Source: Deltaproteobacteria bacterium
GTDB taxonomy: Bacteria; Myxococcota_A; Polyangia; Polyangiales; Houyiibacteriaceae
Direction: 5' to 3'
Length of the DNA: 64,000 bases
Assembly (NCBI GenBank): GCA_004283055.1
Contig: SHLP01000003.1
Location: 41,587 to 105,586, forward strand
This document shows positions 40,352 through 50,229 of this stretch, piece by piece. The position numbers were made by a program, and so were the translations under genes. Position 1 is the first letter of the stretch. Every line of letters begins with the position of its first letter. The notes under the pieces were generated by a model, which was not told the DNA's origin, did no database searches, and saw only the letters and a program-made list of their open reading frames with translations.

Positions 40352-41218
40352 TCATACGTAGTTCCGTACCACCACTTCCCTCACCTTTCCGCGTTTGGTC
40401 GCATCGCAGTTGATCGCGCGAGGTGCGGCAACCGTGTCGACTTTGAACTTGCCGTAGAGATCTCGAATGAAGGGGACGTCGCTATTGGAGAGCATGAGCT
40501 TGCATCCACGCCGATCCAGGGCCCTGTATACGTCGCGCAGCCGCGTCTGATCATCTTGTGAAAAGCCGTCTTGGGCATACGACGTGAAGTTGGCGGTGAC
40601 GGAAACCGGGGCGTAGGGCGGGTCGAAGTAGATGAAATCGCCCGGCTTTGCACTCTCGAGCAGCGCGTCGAAGGACGTGCAACGAAGATCTGCACCTTGG
40701 AGCGCCTTGCTCGCCGACTGCAACGCAGCCTCGTTCAAGATTCGCGGGCTCTTGTATGAGCCTGCCGGTACGTTGAACTCGCCTTTGCGATTGACTCGAT
40801 GCAAGCCGTTGAAGCAAGTCTTGTTGAGATAGATGAACATGGCTGCCCGCTTGGATGTACCGATTCGACGTTCTTGGTTGTAGCGCGCGCGCACCTCGTA
40901 GTACCGCTCTTTGGAGTGCTGATTTGCAAGCCTTCGTAGCCCGCCGATTACGCTTTTGACGTCGTCGCGAATTGCCGTGTAGGTCGAGATCAGAGTGGGG
41001 TTGATGTCGGTGAGCAGGGCGCGCCTTGGTACACGAGAGAAGAACAGCGCGCCGCCACCAACGAAGGGCTCGACGTGGCGCATCTGCTCGACCCCCGGTG
41101 GAAGCAGCGGTCGCAGCTGACTGAGCAATCGGCCCTTGCCCCCAACCCACTTCACGAAGGGAGCTGCCTCCCGTGGCTCGTGCTCTACCCGCGCCGCGAC
41201 CGCCGCCGATGTCGTCAT
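40352..41218 (-). CDS. dam: Dam-type DNA adenine methyltransferase
   Basis: APFVKWVGGKGRLLSQLRPLLP; EPFVGGGALFFSRVPRRALLTDINPTLISTY; FIYFDPPYAPVSVTANFTSYAQDGFSQDDQTRL close to the Dam DPPYAPLSxTANFTxY region. Confidence 0.92.
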   Translation of the reverse strand: MTTSAAVAARVEHEPREAAPFVKWVGGKGRLLSQLRPLLPPGVEQMRHVEPFVGGGALFFSRVPRRALLTDINPTLISTYTAIRDDVKSVIGGLRRLANQHSKERYYEVRARYNQERRIGTSKRAAMFIYLNKTCFNGLHRVNRKGEFNVPAGSYKSPRILNEAALQSASKALQGADLRCTSFDALLESAKPGDFIYFDPPYAPVSVTANFTSYAQDGFSQDDQTRLRDVYRALDRRGCKLMLSNSDVPFIRDLYGKFKVDTVAAPRAINCDATKRGKVREVVVRNYV

Positions 41219-41310
41219 ATGTAGTATGATTGCCTACACACGCTGAATCAGTGAAGAAAGCGACGCTTTCCGGCCGAAGAAGCCTGTAATTTCGGTTTTT
41301 CTCGCCGGCT

Positions 41311-42588
41311 TCAGCCGGCGCTGGCGACCATCTCGCGAAGCCGCTCGAGCGCTTCCTCGAGGACAGGCATCGGCGGCCCGAAGGAGAAACGCGTGTGCCG
41401 AACGAAACGCGAGGGCCGTCCGCTCCGGCGCTTGCCCGGATTCACGTCGAAGAAGTGCCCGGGCACGGTGATGACCTGTCGCTCGAGTGCGGCTGTGAAG
41501 AAATCGTCGCTGTTTCGAATCGATGGCGGCAGGGCGCTCAGATCTCCCCAGGCGTAGAAAGTCCCCTGCGGCTCGAGGTCGAACTCGACACCGATGTCCT
41601 TGAGCCCCTGCACCAGGAAGTCGCGCTTCTTCTGAAATTCGCGGTGGACCGCCTTGGTTTCGGCGAGGGTCGGCTCCTGCTGGACCAGGTCGATTGCGGC
41701 GCGCTGCATCGGAGCGACGCCACCGCCATCGAGGAACGAGCCAGCGCTCGCGGCAGACTCGATGACGCGCTTCGGGCCGACGATCCAGCTCACCCGAAAG
41801 CCTGGGTATCGCCAGTTCTTGGTGAGTCCGTCGAATAGGACGACCGGATCCTCATCGACGTCCTCGACATACTGCGCCGCGCTGACGATCGACTGCGCTC
41901 CAGTCCAAACGTAGTGTGAATAGAACTCGTCGAGCAGCAGCGCGCAGTTCAAGTCCCGCGCCGTCTCGACCCAGCTCGCCATCGCATCGCCTTCGACGAC
42001 CTTGCCCGTCGGGTTGCACGGGTTGCTCGCCAGGATTGCACTGAGCCCGCGGCCCAAGATCTCCTGCTCGAGCTCGTTACGTGTGAACTCGTATCCTTGT
42101 TTCGGGTCCAGCAGGATCGGGATCGGCAAGAATCGCCGAAACACGTCGAGCAGCTCTTCGTAGGCGGTGTAATCCGGAAGAAAATGCCCGAGGTGGATGG
42201 GTGCGATAGCCGCGCACGCGCGCATGACCGCGACTCGACCGCCGCCCGCAATACATACGTTTTCGGCCGAGTACTGGGACTTCATGCCTCGTCGGAACAT
42301 CTGGTTGTAGAGGCCCGCCACGGCTTCACGGAGCTCCCAGAGCCCCGGAACCGGCGCGTAGTCGAGGTCCGCCGGACGTACCGTGATCTGCGTCACCCGC
42401 TCTGGGGCCCCCGGAACCGCCCCGGTATCCGGCTGACCCTGGCCGAGGTTGCACCAGCCGGGCGCGTCGAGGCTGAATCCTCGTTTCTGGGCCTCGACCG
42501 TGACGTAGATCACGCCCGTACGAGGGACCGGTCTAAAGGCGGCGGCCTCTGCGATTCCGCTCCTCGGTTTCAGCTCGGGCTCGCTCAT
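41311..42588 (-). CDS. PLP-dependent class I/II aminotransferase
   Basis: CNLGQGQPDTGAVPG; ASNPCNPTGKVVEGDAM; LLLDEFYSHYVW; LFDGLTKNWRYPGFRVSWIVGP. Confidence 0.92.
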   Translation of the reverse strand: MSEPELKPRSGIAEAAAFRPVPRTGVIYVTVEAQKRGFSLDAPGWCNLGQGQPDTGAVPGAPERVTQITVRPADLDYAPVPGLWELREAVAGLYNQMFRRGMKSQYSAENVCIAGGGRVAVMRACAAIAPIHLGHFLPDYTAYEELLDVFRRFLPIPILLDPKQGYEFTRNELEQEILGRGLSAILASNPCNPTGKVVEGDAMASWVETARDLNCALLLDEFYSHYVWTGAQSIVSAAQYVEDVDEDPVVLFDGLTKNWRYPGFRVSWIVGPKRVIESAASAGSFLDGGGVAPMQRAAIDLVQQEPTLAETKAVHREFQKKRDFLVQGLKDIGVEFDLEPQGTFYAWGDLSALPPSIRNSDDFFTAALERQVITVPGHFFDVNPGKRRSGRPSRFVRHTRFSFGPPMPVLEEALERLREMVASAG

Positions 42589-42636
42589 GAGCTGGGCGAC
42601 TCTAGCAGAAGTCTCGAAATGCGATAGCCTTGCCGC

Positions 42637-43383
42637 ATGGATGTCTTGCGCATCGAAGAGCTCATGGTCGACTGCGTGGTCGGGGTGTACCCACACGAGC
42701 GCAACGCCTCGCAGCCGCTGCGCGTCGACGTCGAGATGCGCCTGCACACCGAGGCCTCTGCGGTCAAGGAAAGCCTCCGCGCGACGATCGACTATGCGGC
42801 CACCGCGTCACAGCTGGTGTTCCTGCTTCGAAGCTGCCGCTTCCGACTTCTGGAAACCGCCGCCCACGTTCTCGCGCGATACGTTCTCGCACCCCCGGCA
42901 CCCGACGAGCGACGCGCGCAGGTGGAATCCGCCGTCATTCGATTGAGTAAGCCGGGGGCGCTGCGAAGCTTCGCGGTTCCCTCGCTCGAGATCGAACGCA
43001 GCGCTTCCTGGTGCTCGTTCGAGGTCGAGCACAAGCCCTTCGGTACGGTCGACATCATCTACGAAACCAAGGGCGCCGGTATTTATCGTCTGAACGTCGC
43101 TCCTGGACAGGGCATTCCGCTACACGTCCATCAGCAGATGCGCGAGTCCGAGATGGTGCTCGGCGACGGGCTGCTATGCCAAGGAGAGCGGTGCGCGCCG
43201 GGGACGGTGCATCGCTGGCCGAGAGGCGCAGCGCACAGCTACACCAACCCGAGCGATCGCCACCAGACCATCCTCTGCGTGGATTCGCCACGCTTCATAC
43301 CGGAGGACGAAATCGAAGTCGCCGGAGAGCCGGCCGACGTTCCTGCCGAGCCTCCATGGGGTCCCATCGCAGGGCTTGGCTGA
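42637..43383 (+). CDS. FolB-like dihydroneopterin aldolase domain fused to C-terminal cupin
   Basis: N-term VDCVVGVYPHERNASQPLRVDVEM...LLETAAHVLARYVL...LSKPGALR (FolB); C-term GQGIPLHVHQQMRESEMVLGDG...PRGAAHSYTN (both cupin motifs). Confidence 0.88.
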   Translation: MDVLRIEELMVDCVVGVYPHERNASQPLRVDVEMRLHTEASAVKESLRATIDYAATASQLVFLLRSCRFRLLETAAHVLARYVLAPPAPDERRAQVESAVIRLSKPGALRSFAVPSLEIERSASWCSFEVEHKPFGTVDIIYETKGAGIYRLNVAPGQGIPLHVHQQMRESEMVLGDGLLCQGERCAPGTVHRWPRGAAHSYTNPSDRHQTILCVDSPRFIPEDEIEVAGEPADVPAEPPWGPIAGLG

Positions 43384-43384
43384 G

Positions 43385-44161
43385 ATGACGATTTCCCGAG
43401 GTACAGTGGTGGTCACCGGTGCTAGCCGCGGGATCGGTCGCGCCACGGTCGATGCGATTTTGGCCCGTGGAGGCAAAGTCGTGGCTGTCGCCCGTGACGA
43501 GGGACTGCTCGGTGCGCTCCAAGCGTCCTGGCCGAATCACGTTCGCGCGCTGCCGGCTGACCTCCAACACCTCGATAGGATTCCCGAGCTGGCTGGCCGC
43601 GCCGTCGATGCGTTTGGAAGCGTGGACGGTTTGGTCAACTGCGCTGGGGTTGCCCGCTACGAGCCCGTGGGCGCGATCGACCTTGCATCCGTCGAAGCAC
43701 AGCTCCGAGTGAATCTGATTGCGCCGCTTTTCTTTTCTCAAGCGCTTGCTCTGCACCTGCGCGCTTCGGGGGGCTCCATCGTCAACGTTTCGAGCACCCT
43801 GTCCGAGCGGGCGGCTCCGCACACGGTCGTGTATGCGGCGACCAAAGCTGCCCTAAACGCCGTAACCAGGGGGCTGGCGCTCGAGCTCGCCTCATCGGGC
43901 GTGCGCGTCAACGCCGTACTCCCGGGCGGCGTGGAGACCGACATGCTACGAGCGCCGCGCCTCCAGCCGGGTGAAACCCTCGACCCCGGGGAGATCGAGG
44001 CTAGGGTGGCCTCCCAGCTTGCCGGCCTAGCCGCTCTCCACCCGCTTGGTGGCCGGCTCGGAACGCCAGAGGAAGTGGCCGCTGTCATCCTGAGCGTGCT
44101 CGACCAAACCTGGCAGACAGGAAGCCTGGTCACCATCGATGGAGGCCTCTCGCTGGCCTAG
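43385..44161 (+). CDS. SDR family oxidoreductase
   Basis: [75 protein letters not shown]. Confidence 0.92.
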   Translation: MTISRGTVVVTGASRGIGRATVDAILARGGKVVAVARDEGLLGALQASWPNHVRALPADLQHLDRIPELAGRAVDAFGSVDGLVNCAGVARYEPVGAIDLASVEAQLRVNLIAPLFFSQALALHLRASGGSIVNVSSTLSERAAPHTVVYAATKAALNAVTRGLALELASSGVRVNAVLPGGVETDMLRAPRLQPGETLDPGEIEARVASQLAGLAALHPLGGRLGTPEEVAAVILSVLDQTWQTGSLVTIDGGLSLA

Positions 44162-44741
44162 GCTTGAAGCGCACGGCCTTTTCACACACACTCCGCCCGA
44201 CGTGGCTCGAACCCAGAAGGTCGTACTCGATGCGGACGCTATCCAACGAAGCATTCGACGCATTGCTGTTGCCATTCTGGAAGCGACCTCGGGCATTGAA
44301 GACCTTACCCTGATCGGCATCCGCCGCGGCGGTGTCGGGCTTTCCAAACGCATTGCGGAAGAGATCGCGAACGTCGAAGGGCGACCGCCGCCGGTGGGGA
44401 CCGTCGACATCTCGCTCTACCGAGACGACGCTGCCACCGCGCTCCCGAATCCGAAAATCGGGCCGAGCGACATTCCCTTCGACGTGAGCGGCCGTCATGT
44501 CGTGCTCGTGGATGACGTGCTGCACACGGGGCGGACGGTCCGTGCCGCAATCGAGTGTCTCCAAGATCATGGTCGCCCCGCGCGGGTCTGGCTCGCGGCG
44601 CTCTGCGACCGCGGAGGCCGTGAGCTTCCGATCGCCCCAGACTTCGTGGGCCGCATCCTCGATCTCGAGCCGGGTGGCCGACTCGACGTATGGGTCGACG
44701 CCGCCGGTCCTGATCGTGTCGTGCTTACCGAGGGGGAGTGA
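44139..44741 (+). CDS. pyrR: Bifunctional PyrR-like uracil phosphoribosyltransferase/regulator
   Basis: [83 protein letters not shown] 44202 is an alternative start. Confidence 0.93.
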   Translation: MEASRWPRLEAHGLFTHTPPDVARTQKVVLDADAIQRSIRRIAVAILEATSGIEDLTLIGIRRGGVGLSKRIAEEIANVEGRPPPVGTVDISLYRDDAATALPNPKIGPSDIPFDVSGRHVVLVDDVLHTGRTVRAAIECLQDHGRPARVWLAALCDRGGRELPIAPDFVGRILDLEPGGRLDVWVDAAGPDRVVLTEGE

Positions 44742-45694
44742 TGGAGCCGTTCGCCCACCGCAGCCTCCTCGATGTCGAAGGGCTCACGAAGGCGGACGTG
44801 AATCGTATCCTCGACACGGCCGAAGCGTTCTTGCAGGTCTCTCGTCGGCCTGTGCGCAAGGTGCCGACGCTCCGAGGAAAGACCGTGATCAACCTCTTCT
44901 ACGAAGCGTCGACGAGGACCAGGACTTCGTTCGAGCTTGCGGGCAAGCGTTTGAGCGCGGATGTGATCAACATGAGCGTGTCCGCATCGAGCGTGAAAAA
45001 AGGGGAGACGCTACAAGACACCTGTCGGACTCTTCAGGCGATGCACCCCGACGTGATCGTCATCCGGCACGCCTCGTCGGGCGCCCCCAACTACGTAGCC
45101 TCGAAGATCGGCTGCAGTGTCATCAATGCGGGAGACGGGATGCACGCGCATCCAACGCAGGCCCTGCTCGACGCGTTTACGATTCGGCGCGCCAAAGGCA
45201 CGCTCGACAACCTCGTCGTGGCTATCGTCGGCGACATTGCGCATTCGCGCGTCGCTCGATCGAACGCGCACCTGTTGAAGCTATTCGGCTGTGAGGTTCG
45301 TGTCGTTGGGCCTCGAACCTTATTGCCTGCCGCCGCCGATTCTCTCGGCGTACGTGTCTTTGACGCTCTCGAGGACGGCCTCGCAGGCGCCGACGTAGTC
45401 ATGGTGCTTCGGATCCAGAGTGAACGTCTCGAGGGGGCGCTCCTGCCGAGCCTTCGTGAATATGCCCGTACCTTCGGCATCGGTCCCGTCACAATCGGGC
45501 CCGCAAAGCCGGATGCGATCATCATGCACCCCGGTCCGATGAACCGCGGCGTCGAAATCGAAAGCCTCATCGCCGACGGCGAGCGCAGTGTCGTTTTGCA
45601 GCAAGTAGAAGCCGGAGTGGCCGTACGCATGGCGCTCCTCTACCTCCTCGCTGGTGAAGCGACCGATACGCTGGCCGAAGGTGAAGTTCATTGA
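44741..45694 (+). CDS. pyrB: Aspartate carbamoyltransferase catalytic subunit
   Basis: [76 protein letters not shown]. Confidence 0.96.
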   Translation: MEPFAHRSLLDVEGLTKADVNRILDTAEAFLQVSRRPVRKVPTLRGKTVINLFYEASTRTRTSFELAGKRLSADVINMSVSASSVKKGETLQDTCRTLQAMHPDVIVIRHASSGAPNYVASKIGCSVINAGDGMHAHPTQALLDAFTIRRAKGTLDNLVVAIVGDIAHSRVARSNAHLLKLFGCEVRVVGPRTLLPAAADSLGVRVFDALEDGLAGADVVMVLRIQSERLEGALLPSLREYARTFGIGPVTIGPAKPDAIIMHPGPMNRGVEIESLIADGERSVVLQQVEAGVAVRMALLYLLAGEATDTLAEGEVH

Positions 45695-46866
45695 CTGAGG
45701 TTCGGACCGGGCTGGATCGCATCTCCGACGGTGACCCGGAAGCTCTTCGCTTGGTCGCCGGCCGCAGCGTGGGTCTGCTGGCGCATGCCGCGAGCGTCGA
45801 CCGAAAGCTTCGCTCGGCCGCTCGAGTTCTACACGAGGCCGGCGCCCGTGTTTCTGCCCTTTTCGGGCCCGAGCACGGTTTTGCCGGCGCTGCCCAAGAC
45901 ATGATCGGCGTCGGAAGTCGGGAAGAAACCGATGTCCCGGTGTACTCCTTGTACGGAGACGACGCAGAGGATCTGAGCCCAGACCCCGATTGGTTGAGGA
46001 GCTTGGATGCGATCGTCATCGATTTACAAGACGTCGGCTCCCGCTACTACACCTACGTTTGGACGGCCGCGCTCATGGTGAAGGTCGCCGCGACCGTTGG
46101 GGTCGAGGTCGTGCTTCTCGATCGACCGAACCCCCTCGGAGGCACTCGCGTCGAAGGGGCGCCACAGCGCCAAGGCTACCTCTCGTTCGTGGGCTTGTAT
46201 CCAGTTTCGGTGCGCCACGGCCTCACCATCGCCGAGCTCTTGCTCTGGGTTTGCGAACTCGAACGGTTCGACCAGAGCGTGCTCCAGCTCGTCCCGATGG
46301 ACGGCTGGACTCGCGCGATGGAGTGGAACGACACTGGCCTTCCTTGGCGGATGCCCTCGCCCAACATGCCGACCTTCGACACTGCGATGGTCTATCCGGG
46401 CGGCTGCGTCGTCGAAGGTACGACGCTCTCGGAAGGGCGCGGCACCACCAGGCCCTTCGAGCTCTGGGGCGCACCCGGCTTGGATGTCGGCCCGCTTCTG
46501 GAGCTCGACCTGCACGGCGCGACCCTGAGACCCGTCGAGTTTGTCCCGACATTTCAGAAGCACGCGGGCCGGACCTGTGCCGGAGTACAGGTGCACGTCA
46601 CCGACCCCTGGGTTTTTCGACCTTACGAAACTTACCTGCGCATGCTCGCCGCAGCGCTCCCTCAGCTACCTGACGCGAGCCGTTGGAGAACGGACGTTTA
46701 CGAGTTCGTGTCCGACCGGCCTGCGATCGATCTCTTGACCGGCGGCCCTGAGTTTCGAACAGCGGTCGATCGCGGCGCCTCACTCGACGAGGTCTTGGCA
46801 GAGGAAGCCCGCGGAGCGGCAAAGTTCGACGACGAACGACGCTCGGCCTGGCTCTACGAGAAGTGA
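45691..46866 (+). CDS. namZ: DUF1343/NamZ-type exo-beta-N-acetylmuramidase
   Basis: [86 protein letters not shown]. Confidence 0.92.
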   Translation: MTEVRTGLDRISDGDPEALRLVAGRSVGLLAHAASVDRKLRSAARVLHEAGARVSALFGPEHGFAGAAQDMIGVGSREETDVPVYSLYGDDAEDLSPDPDWLRSLDAIVIDLQDVGSRYYTYVWTAALMVKVAATVGVEVVLLDRPNPLGGTRVEGAPQRQGYLSFVGLYPVSVRHGLTIAELLLWVCELERFDQSVLQLVPMDGWTRAMEWNDTGLPWRMPSPNMPTFDTAMVYPGGCVVEGTTLSEGRGTTRPFELWGAPGLDVGPLLELDLHGATLRPVEFVPTFQKHAGRTCAGVQVHVTDPWVFRPYETYLRMLAAALPQLPDASRWRTDVYEFVSDRPAIDLLTGGPEFRTAVDRGASLDEVLAEEARGAAKFDDERRSAWLYEK

Positions 46867-47804
46867 GAGAACCCGCCTCGGCCGAGCTCGATCGCGCTGC
46901 CCGCCGCGTCCAGGACCCGGCTGCCCGTGCCTTCGACGATTTCGCCGATGCGGGTACCTAGCGCGGCAGCTTCGGCAGACTCCCGCGCTGTAAACAGCAG
47001 CTCGTAGTCTTCGCCGCCGCTCAGAGCGAGCACCATCGGATCGATCGAGAGCGCGACACAGGCGGCTTGATAGCCAGGTGCGGTGGGAACGGCGGGGGCA
47101 TGTAGGACCGCACCAACCCCTGATGCGGTGAGGAGGTGTTCCAAGTCTTGAAGACATCCATCGGACACGTCGACCGCCGCGGTCGCGATTCGCGCCAGAA
47201 CCGCAGCGGCTTTTCCGTTGAGAGGCGGCTTTTTCCAGCGTTCGGCGAACTTCCGGGCTCGTTCGATATCGAGCCGATCGGCCTCGAGAATCGCGAGCCC
47301 GAGTGCCGCCGCTCCCAGAGTTCCTGTCACGTAGATCGAATCTCCGGGTCGTGCGCCGCTCCGGGTCAGCGATTTGGAGATCGGCAGCCCAAAGACCGTC
47401 GTCGTCACGGTCAAGGACGAGCCTCGACTCAAGTTCCCGCCGATGACGCGCGCCCCGGTCACGCGAGCAGCGTCTGCAACGCCGTCGATGAGGTCGCGAA
47501 ACTCGTCGTCGGAAAAGTCGTCGCGCAAGGTCAGTGCGATCACCGAGGCGCTAGGGATCCCCGCCATCGCCCAAACATCGCTGGCGGCGGCTACGACGGC
47601 GCGGTAGCCGAGCTCCCGAGGGGACAGCAGATCCGCGCGAAAGTGGACCTCTTCTACCTGCGTATCGACGGTGACGATGGTCGGTCGGTTGCCGAAATCG
47701 ATTACGGCGGCGTCGTCGCCGATGCCGACCAGAACCGCGCTCGAATCGCCGTTCAGGGCAAGACGAGTTTTCAGCCAGTCGATTTTGGCGAACTCGTCAC
47801 GCAT
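46854..47804 (-). CDS. thiL: Thiamine-monophosphate kinase
   Basis: VGIGDDAAVIDF; VDTQVEEVHFRADLLSPRELGYRAVVAAASDVWAMAGIP; DVSDGCLQDLEHLL; LSGGEDYELLFT. Confidence 0.94.
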   Translation of the reverse strand: MRDEFAKIDWLKTRLALNGDSSAVLVGIGDDAAVIDFGNRPTIVTVDTQVEEVHFRADLLSPRELGYRAVVAAASDVWAMAGIPSASVIALTLRDDFSDDEFRDLIDGVADAARVTGARVIGGNLSRGSSLTVTTTVFGLPISKSLTRSGARPGDSIYVTGTLGAAALGLAILEADRLDIERARKFAERWKKPPLNGKAAAVLARIATAAVDVSDGCLQDLEHLLTASGVGAVLHAPAVPTAPGYQAACVALSIDPMVLALSGGEDYELLFTARESAEAAALGTRIGEIVEGTGSRVLDAAGSAIELGRGGFSHFS

Positions 47805-49203
47805 CGTCGTCGGCGGCGGGAAGTGTCACGACGAAGGTCGTACCCTCGCCAGGCGTGCTGGTCACTTCGATTTTTCCCTCGTGGCCGTCGACGAGCTGTT
47901 TCACGATCGACAGCCCGAGCCCCGCGCCGCCATGAACGCGTGTGGTCCCGGCATCGACCTGGTAGAACGCGTCGAAAATCTTGGAAAGGTTTTGTTCTGC
48001 GATGCCCATGCCGCCGTCCTCTATCGTCAGGACGACAGCCGGCCGGCTTGCCGAAAAAAGGGCAGCGCCCAGGCCTGAAGCGCCTGCGGCATCGATGTCA
48101 CCCCGCTCCGCGCGGATGGTCACCGTGCCGCCTTCGTCGCTGAATTTGACGGCGTTGTCGGCGAGATTGAGCAGAATCTGGCTGAGGCGGACAGGGTCTC
48201 CCCAAAGCTTCGGGGTTTGCTCGCCGACTTGGACGTCGAGCGCCACGTTGCGCCGATTGGCGGTCGGCACAATCGTCGCGGCCAGGTCGGACAAGAGGGC
48301 GTGCGCGTCAACCGACTCGTGCTTGAGGTCCAGGCTCTTCGCCTCCAGGCGGCCGAGGTCCAGCAGGCTGCTGATCAGGCCCAGCAGCTGATCGGCCTTG
48401 CTGCGAATAGTGCCAAGGAACTCCGCCTGGCCGTCGCTGAGGGCGCCAGCAGCGCCGCTTTCGAGCATTTCGGTGTAGCCGATGATCGAGGTGAGCGGAC
48501 TTCGCAACTCATGGCTCACGGTAGCCAGAAACGTGCTCTTGAGCTGGTCGAGCTGCTTGAGCTCGTCGAGCGAAGACTCGAGCGCTTCGTTCTTCTCGGC
48601 GAGCTCGCGGTAGTTTTCTCGAACGCTGGCAACCTGCATCGTCGATGCGAGCTGTGCGCGATGGCCGGAAAACAGCAGCAGCTCGAGCACACCCTTCAAA
48701 TGGTCTGAGATCTCCTTCGCGATGTGCTCGCGCACGCGCGGCATCGTTTCGAAGTGCCCGCATGCGGCCGCCGAATCGATTGCAGCGTCGACCGACAGAA
48801 GCGAAGCGGGCGGCTGTGTCGTCTCCGCCGGTACGTACGGTCCGACGATGAATCGACCGATCGGACGCCCCTGGTACTCGAGAGGAACGATTCTGTACAC
48901 TGCGCCGGTGAAACAGGGGTGAACGATGGTTTGCAGCTCTGGCTCGAGGTCGCGCACGACGCCGACGGTCTTGGCGCACTCTCGTTCGCCCGCGTCGAGG
49001 GTATTGAGGTAGTTGCACAGAGGCTGGTCGCGATGAACGTCGGCGAGCAGGTCCCCTTCGTGGGTGATGACGCGCACCGGCAGGCCGAATAGCGAAAAGA
49101 AAGACTTGCAAACCGAGGTCACCGAATCGCGGCTCAGCACGTCTTCGAGACGAACGACGTCTCCCATCATGATGTCAGCAGCGTCTGTCTGGTCGTGCAT
49201 CAT
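47797..49203 (-). CDS. Sensor histidine kinase with N-terminal PocR-type ligand-binding domain
   Basis: PocR-like PLCNYLNTLDAGERECAKT...IVHPCFTGAVYRIVPLEYQGRPIGRFIVGPYVP; FLATVSHELRSPLTSIIGYTEML (H box); LNLADNAVKFSDEGG; GGMGIAEQNLSKIFDAF. Confidence 0.9.
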   Translation of the reverse strand: MMHDQTDAADIMMGDVVRLEDVLSRDSVTSVCKSFFSLFGLPVRVITHEGDLLADVHRDQPLCNYLNTLDAGERECAKTVGVVRDLEPELQTIVHPCFTGAVYRIVPLEYQGRPIGRFIVGPYVPAETTQPPASLLSVDAAIDSAAACGHFETMPRVREHIAKEISDHLKGVLELLLFSGHRAQLASTMQVASVRENYRELAEKNEALESSLDELKQLDQLKSTFLATVSHELRSPLTSIIGYTEMLESGAAGALSDGQAEFLGTIRSKADQLLGLISSLLDLGRLEAKSLDLKHESVDAHALLSDLAATIVPTANRRNVALDVQVGEQTPKLWGDPVRLSQILLNLADNAVKFSDEGGTVTIRAERGDIDAAGASGLGAALFSASRPAVVLTIEDGGMGIAEQNLSKIFDAFYQVDAGTTRVHGGAGLGLSIVKQLVDGHEGKIEVTSTPGEGTTFVVTLPAADDDA

Positions 49204-49874
49204 CGCTCCCGTGGTCCCGGGTCGTGCTTCAATTTCGCTTCCACCTCGGTCATGAACCGGATGGGACTAATCCCAAACTTTTCTTCGAGCTGGTGATCGT
49301 CTTCGAGCTTCGCCCAGGTGTCTCGAATCAGGCCGCGGAGGGTTTGCATTACCCCGTACCCCCGGGTTGCTACGGCTTTGTAGATAGGCTCTTTGCTTCG
49401 CTGCGCAATCAGCTCGAGCTCCTCGTCGGTGCGAATGCTCGACATATCGCGTTTGTTGAACTGAATGATGATCGGAATCCCATCCGGATCGATCTTGTTC
49501 TCTTGGAGGTTGCGCTTGAGGTTGAGGAAGGATTCCCGGTTTGCATCCGCTTCACTACGCTGCGAGTCGGCGATGAAGGCGACTCCGTCCGTTCCCTGCA
49601 AGACGAGTCGACGGGTTGCGTTGTGCATCACTTGACCCGGAACCGTAAACAGCTTCAAACGAACTTTGAGCCCAGTTCCCGAGCTCACGGTGATCGGGAG
49701 CATGTCGAAAAACAAAGTTCGGTCGTTTTGCGTTTCGAGCGTCATGAGCTCGCCGCAGGCACTCGATGTGCCGAGCCAGTGGATAGCGCGGAGGTTGCTC
49801 GTTTTCCCACTGAGAGCCGGCCCGTAGTACACCAGCTTCACGGTCAGTTCTTTCGCGGCGAAGTCGATTTGCAT
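49200..49874 (-). CDS. MglA-like small Ras-family GTPase
   Basis: KLVYYGPALSGKTSNLRAIHW; RTLFFDMLPI; LFTVPGQVMHNATRRLVLQGTDGVAFIADSQ; IIIQFNKRDM. Longer C-terminus than canonical MglA. Confidence 0.92.
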   Translation of the reverse strand: MQIDFAAKELTVKLVYYGPALSGKTSNLRAIHWLGTSSACGELMTLETQNDRTLFFDMLPITVSSGTGLKVRLKLFTVPGQVMHNATRRLVLQGTDGVAFIADSQRSEADANRESFLNLKRNLQENKIDPDGIPIIIQFNKRDMSSIRTDEELELIAQRSKEPIYKAVATRGYGVMQTLRGLIRDTWAKLEDDHQLEEKFGISPIRFMTEVEAKLKHDPGPRER

Positions 49875-49902
49875 TTCGAACTGCGGGTCGCCCGCTCCGG
49901 CG

Positions 49903-50229
49903 CTACGCCCGCAGCAGAAGCAAGATCCCCGCCCCCATCAACAGCAACATGATAAAGAACGCGACCCATGTCAGCGTTCTTTTGTGCTCATGGCTGGCGG
50001 GGACGACGCGCGTATCCTGCAATTGCTGGGTCGCGAGGGCGATCAGGCCGTCGATTTGCCGGACGGCGTCGTCGCGGCGAGCAGGGTCGTTGTCCCGCAC
50101 CGCGCGGTAGCGTTTTCCCGCGTCGGCTAGCCGATCCAAGGCCACGCAGACGGCCACAAAACGGCGATGCGAGTCCTGATTCGCCCAGTCGGCTTCGACC
50201 CGCTCCCACGCCTCGTCGATCGGATCCAC
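49903..50229 (-). CDS. Small predicted tail-anchored membrane protein
   Basis: 108 aa; hydrophilic helical body then C-terminal TM WVAFFIMLLLMGAGILLLLRA; 28 bp upstream of the MglA-like gene. Confidence 0.6.
   Translation of the reverse strand: MDPIDEAWERVEADWANQDSHRRFVAVCVALDRLADAGKRYRAVRDNDPARRDDAVRQIDGLIALATQQLQDTRVVPASHEHKRTLTWVAFFIMLLLMGAGILLLLRA

Noticed and set aside
41303-41320. Hairpin CGCCGGC-TTCA-GCCGGCG at the aminotransferase stop codon
   Set aside because: Strong stem but no U-tract in the transcribed (minus) direction; not called as a terminator.
43385-44161. SDR after FolB-cupin as a FolM-type pterin reductase
   Set aside because: Has the classical TGASRGIG nucleotide motif rather than the TGxxxRxG pattern expected for FolM/PTR1; adjacency alone is insufficient.
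47136-48143. 335-aa plus-strand ORF
   Set aside because: Antisense to thiL and the histidine kinase; Arg-rich shadow ORF.
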